Position numbers and translations under genes: made by a program | Assembly: GCA_003952965.2 (NCBI GenBank) | Contig: CM025855.1 | Span: forward strand, 24,047,469 to 24,111,468 | Direction: 5' to 3' | DNA: 64,000 bases | DNA from: Morella rubra | Taxonomy: Eukaryota > Streptophyta > Magnoliopsida > Fagales > Myricaceae | Part shown: in pieces, positions 61,701 through 64,000 of the stretch | Position numbering within the stretch: the first letter of the stretch is position 1 | Layout: every line of letters starts with the position of its first letter | The notes under the pieces: generated by a model | The model's database searches: none | Told to the model about the DNA's origin: nothing | Seen by the model: only the letters and a program-made list of their open reading frames with translations

Positions 61701-63769
61701 GAGTAGCTCTTTCCTTTGGTTTTTTCCCTTTCCACAAATCCGAATGCGGTGGCAGCGGATTGCATGGAAGATGATATAAGATACATTGTATGGAATGTTC
61801 AGTTTACAAGAAGTGCAAATGGTTGGGAATTAGAGGAGTTTGTGACTCTTTATGAGAGGGTGATTCAAAGAGGGGATGAGGACAAGTTGATTTGGGCGGG
61901 TACTAAGGATGGTGTCTTTTCTGTTAACTCTTTCTATGTTCATCTTGCTGGTGGTAATGCTGCGTTTTTCCCTTGGCCCGGAGTGTGGAGCACCAAAGTC
62001 CCCACTAGAGTCTCTTACTTCGTTTGGGAGGCAACGCATGATAGGATTTTGATGAGGGATAATTTAAGAAGGAGAGGTGTTTATGTGGTGGATTGGTGTT
62101 TTTTGTGTAAGGGTGATGGGAAACCAGTCTACCACATGTTATTGCATTGTCCAGTGGCGAGAGGTCTTTGGAAGCATGTGTTTAGTATGTTGAATCTTCA
62201 TTGGTTTATGCCAGAAAGGGTGGCTAATGTCTTACTTTGTTGGGATAGGAAGTTCAAGGATCCTCTTGTTAAGGCTATTTGGAAGATGATCCCCTCCTGC
62301 ATTTGGTGGTGTCTTTGGAGGGAGCGTAAAAGTAGATGTTTTGAGGATTCGGCTTTGTCGTTGGAGCAGTTGCAGGGGGGCATGATGTTTTCTCTCTTTT
62401 CTTGGGCTAATGCTATGTTGGGGGGCCCTTTCTTAGATTTTCAGGACTTTATAGTTTCTTTGTTTGTTTGCTTTAAGTTGTTTCGGTACAATTTGTACTG
62501 TTCTTTTTTCTTTCTCTGTTTTAATAAAATTGTTGCTTATCAATAAAAAAGAAAAATCTCTCGTCAATGAATTCCAGGTTCTTCTGAAGTTCGATGTTGG
62601 TGAGGAAGAGATTGCAAAACTGACAAGATGGCATCGGATTGCTATGATACGCAAGCTTTCAAGTGAGCAAGCTGCATCTGGAGTACAAATTGATCCCACA
62701 ACTATCAGCAAATATGCTCGTGGCCAAAGAATGTCCTTTCTTCAACTGCAGCAGCAGACGAGAGAGAAATGTCAGGAGATTTGGGATCGACAAGTTCAAA
62801 GTCTTTCTGCCTTAGATCATGAAAACGAGAGCGACTCTGAGGGAAATAGTGATCTTGATTCCTTTGCTGGGGATTTAGAGAATCTTCTTGATGCAGAGGA
62901 ATGTGAAGAAGAAGTAGGGAACTATGACACCAACTATGAGAAAGCAGATGGTGTTAAGGGGTTGAAAATGAGAAGGCGACCATCCCTAGCTCAGGCAGAA
63001 GAGGAAATTGAAGATGAAGCAGCTGAAGCAGCCGAGTTATGCAGGTTACTAATGGATGGTAGGTACATTTTAGTCACACAAAAGGACTAACGGTGATTTA
63101 ATTTCCTCTAATGTTATGTTGGAGGAGCTTCTATGAGAATCTCTCTGGGTGAACTCTTTTCCCTTTCTGGGATTAGCTAACCATTCTAGATCTGCCGTGC
63201 CCAGAAAATATTATATGGAAAAGGTCAAAAGTTTTGGGAAATCTGTAGCACAACTCTAGTGGTTGTTGTAATGGCATCTAAACTCCTACTCGTGATATAT
63301 GCTTTACCTTCAAACTTTCCATAGGTGATGATGCTGAGAGGAGGAAGAAGAAAAAAACAGGAGTTGTGAGGGAGCAATCACAACTGGCTGGGGGTTCACA
63401 ACCAAGCTTTGGCATCGAGAATGTGGATCGGATCAAGCAAATCATTGGGAATGCCCAACCTGGTGGTTCCTATACTTCAAAGGAGTATTTCAGTAAAGAT
63501 AAAAAGGAGGTGGGAATGACTTGCATTTTTATTATCAATCACCTGTTTACTTTCCTATGGAAGTGTTGTCTTTTTTGTAATGGCTCCCCCAGCGTATTAA
63601 CGTAGATCTGAGGATAATAGGAAGTGCTGTATGTCTTGGTGGCAGGTTGAGAATGTTCTCACGAAAAGAAGTAAGTATGGAAAGGTGAAAGCAACAAAAA
63701 AGCCTGATATCACAAATATAGGTCTAGTCAGTAAGAAACTGAAAATATCAGGAGATAAAGTCAAGGCAA
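46773..63769 (+). CDS. TAF1: TFIID subunit TAF1 (N-terminal ~1,400 codons; gene runs off the right edge)
   Basis: Largest TFIID subunit, a nuclear scaffold for RNA polymerase II initiation. Coding exons: 46773-46818, 46919-47025, 50068-50130, 50304-50349, 51191-51433, 51808-51923, 52727-52895, 53141-54272, 55230-55432, 55561-55798, 56460-56796, 57814-58023, 58196-58288, 58866-59069, 60017-60223, 62578-63058, 63325-63509, 63646-63769. All phases agree and no stop interrupts. The N-terminus carries the TBP-binding region ([20 protein letters not shown], residues about 25-60). A ubiquitin-like fold typical of plant TAF1 follows at about 670-755 ([15 protein letters not shown] ... [12 protein letters not shown]). 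The conserved central DUF3591 part begins at about 785 ([48 protein letters not shown]). The [18 protein letters not shown] and [20 protein letters not shown] blocks come later, then the acidic region [16 protein letters not shown]. The zinc knuckle and bromodomain lie beyond the window. Some introns hold LINE tails and MITEs. Confidence 0.93.
47145..47580 (-). mobile_element. 5'-truncated LINE tail, antisense in TAF1 intron
   Basis: The minus-strand frame has [20 protein letters not shown] and [19 protein letters not shown], the end of the reverse-transcriptase zinc-binding domain (zf-RVT) of plant LINEs. The same block occurs at 62290-62450 on the other strand ([20 protein letters not shown]). 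The 3' tail (ttattaataaagttttactt on the minus strand) is at about 47150-47180. It is shorter and more damaged than the copy at 61254. Confidence 0.8.
49414..49872. mobile_element. MITE-like inverted-repeat element in TAF1 intron
   Basis: Begins GGCATGTTTGGCAA and ends with the reverse complement of GGAATGTTTGGCAA; a second internal copy (atgtttggcag) lies near 49808. CGTAC occurs next to both ends, but the exact target duplication is unclear. It is AT-rich and non-coding. Confidence 0.6.
60511..60622. repeat. Tandem duplication, period 56 bp, in TAF1 intron
   Basis: Two copies start ctctaagct at 60511 and 60567 and share aagtgtaatgcaaag and catatatagggttct, with about six differences. Confidence 0.8.
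61254..62554 (+). mobile_element. 5'-truncated LINE in TAF1 intron, sense orientation
   Basis: Encodes the end of LINE ORF2. The first part (61260-61610) has EKLQRDF-, [19 protein letters not shown] and [22 protein letters not shown] sequence in shifting frames. The frame 61716-62546 (276 codons, intact) carries the zf-RVT domain: [54 protein letters not shown] and ARGLWKHVF. The 3' end is an A-rich tail. It is flanked by an 8-bp direct repeat, AATCTCTC, at 61246-61253 and 62555-62562, a likely target-site duplication. The exon at 62578 begins only 23 bp after the LINE ends. Confidence 0.85.
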
Positions 63770-64000
63770 GTGACCTCATCCATCTTCATGTTTCGTCTTT
63801 GGTGGTATCATACGTTAATGTTTTGCCTTAATGGAATTCTCTACATTTGAGTTTCTTTCAAATACATTCAACCAGTACCACGGGTACTTGAGGATCCTCT
63901 TCTTTTCCCCAAATTCCATTCTATATTTCCTTAATGTGCTTGTTTCTTACTTTACAATTGTGTGGAAATATGATCATTAATCTTACCATAATAATAAGAG

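Noticed and set aside
61716..62546. 276-codon frame as a host gene nested in TAF1
   Set aside because: The sequence is the zinc-binding domain of a LINE reverse transcriptase with an A-rich tail and flanking direct repeats.
1..64000. Search for CRISPR arrays, bacterial operons, tRNA or rRNA genes
   Set aside because: None seen; the window is plant nuclear DNA and the regular repeats found are microsatellites or transposon repeats.

Overview
The window is nuclear DNA of a flowering plant, most likely a woody eudicot. The evidence is many short exons with GT-AG introns, AT-rich introns and spacers, LTR retrotransposons, LINE tails, CACTA, Mutator-like and Harbinger-like elements, and plant-specific gene families (MIKC MADS-box, PELPK-like secreted proteins, a FRIGIDA-like fragment). 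The species is not decidable from the sequence alone. I saw no tRNA, rRNA or CRISPR.

Layout from left to right. Positions 118-352 (-) hold a decayed start of a Rab GDP-dissociation-inhibitor (GDI) gene. An SVP/StMADS11-type MADS-box gene (-, 1838-8837) has a first intron of about 4.2 kb that contains a complete non-autonomous CACTA element and a foldback element with an exact 9-bp target duplication. A beta-carbonic anhydrase gene (-, 12128-15408 and probably further upstream) has eight exons whose phases all agree; a LINE RNase H tail lies just upstream. An intronless J-like protein gene without the HPD triad follows (-, 16978-18357). Two related genes for small secreted proline-rich proteins (+, 20465-20851 and 24666-24962) flank a Pack-MULE-like element (about 22850-24492) that carries a broken FRIGIDA-like gene.

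Positions 27355-45710 are a retrotransposon block. First comes a 3.9-kb solo LTR with a perfect 5-bp target duplication (ACCCA). Then comes an internally deleted Ty1-copia element (31487-45710, duplication ATCAT). Inside it is a Tekay/Del-like Ty3-gypsy element of about 11.6 kb (31797-43374, duplication GCAGA/GTAGA). The gypsy element is itself rearranged: it has a roughly 3.5-kb head-to-head LTR inverted repeat, an inverted copy of its protease region, and a 214-bp tandem duplication in pol.

From 45908 to the right edge lies a TAF1 (TFIID subunit 1) gene on the + strand. I could place 18 coding exons in one continuous frame of about 1,400 codons. The gene runs off the window before its zinc knuckle and bromodomain. 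The copia element sits only 198 bp upstream of its TATA box, and two 5'-truncated LINE tails of one family lie in its introns in opposite orientations; one ends 23 bp upstream of a splice acceptor.

The host genes (transcription, bicarbonate chemistry, cell wall, development) are unrelated in function and do not form a pathway. The most unusual content is the layered transposon history and its contact with promoters and splice sites.
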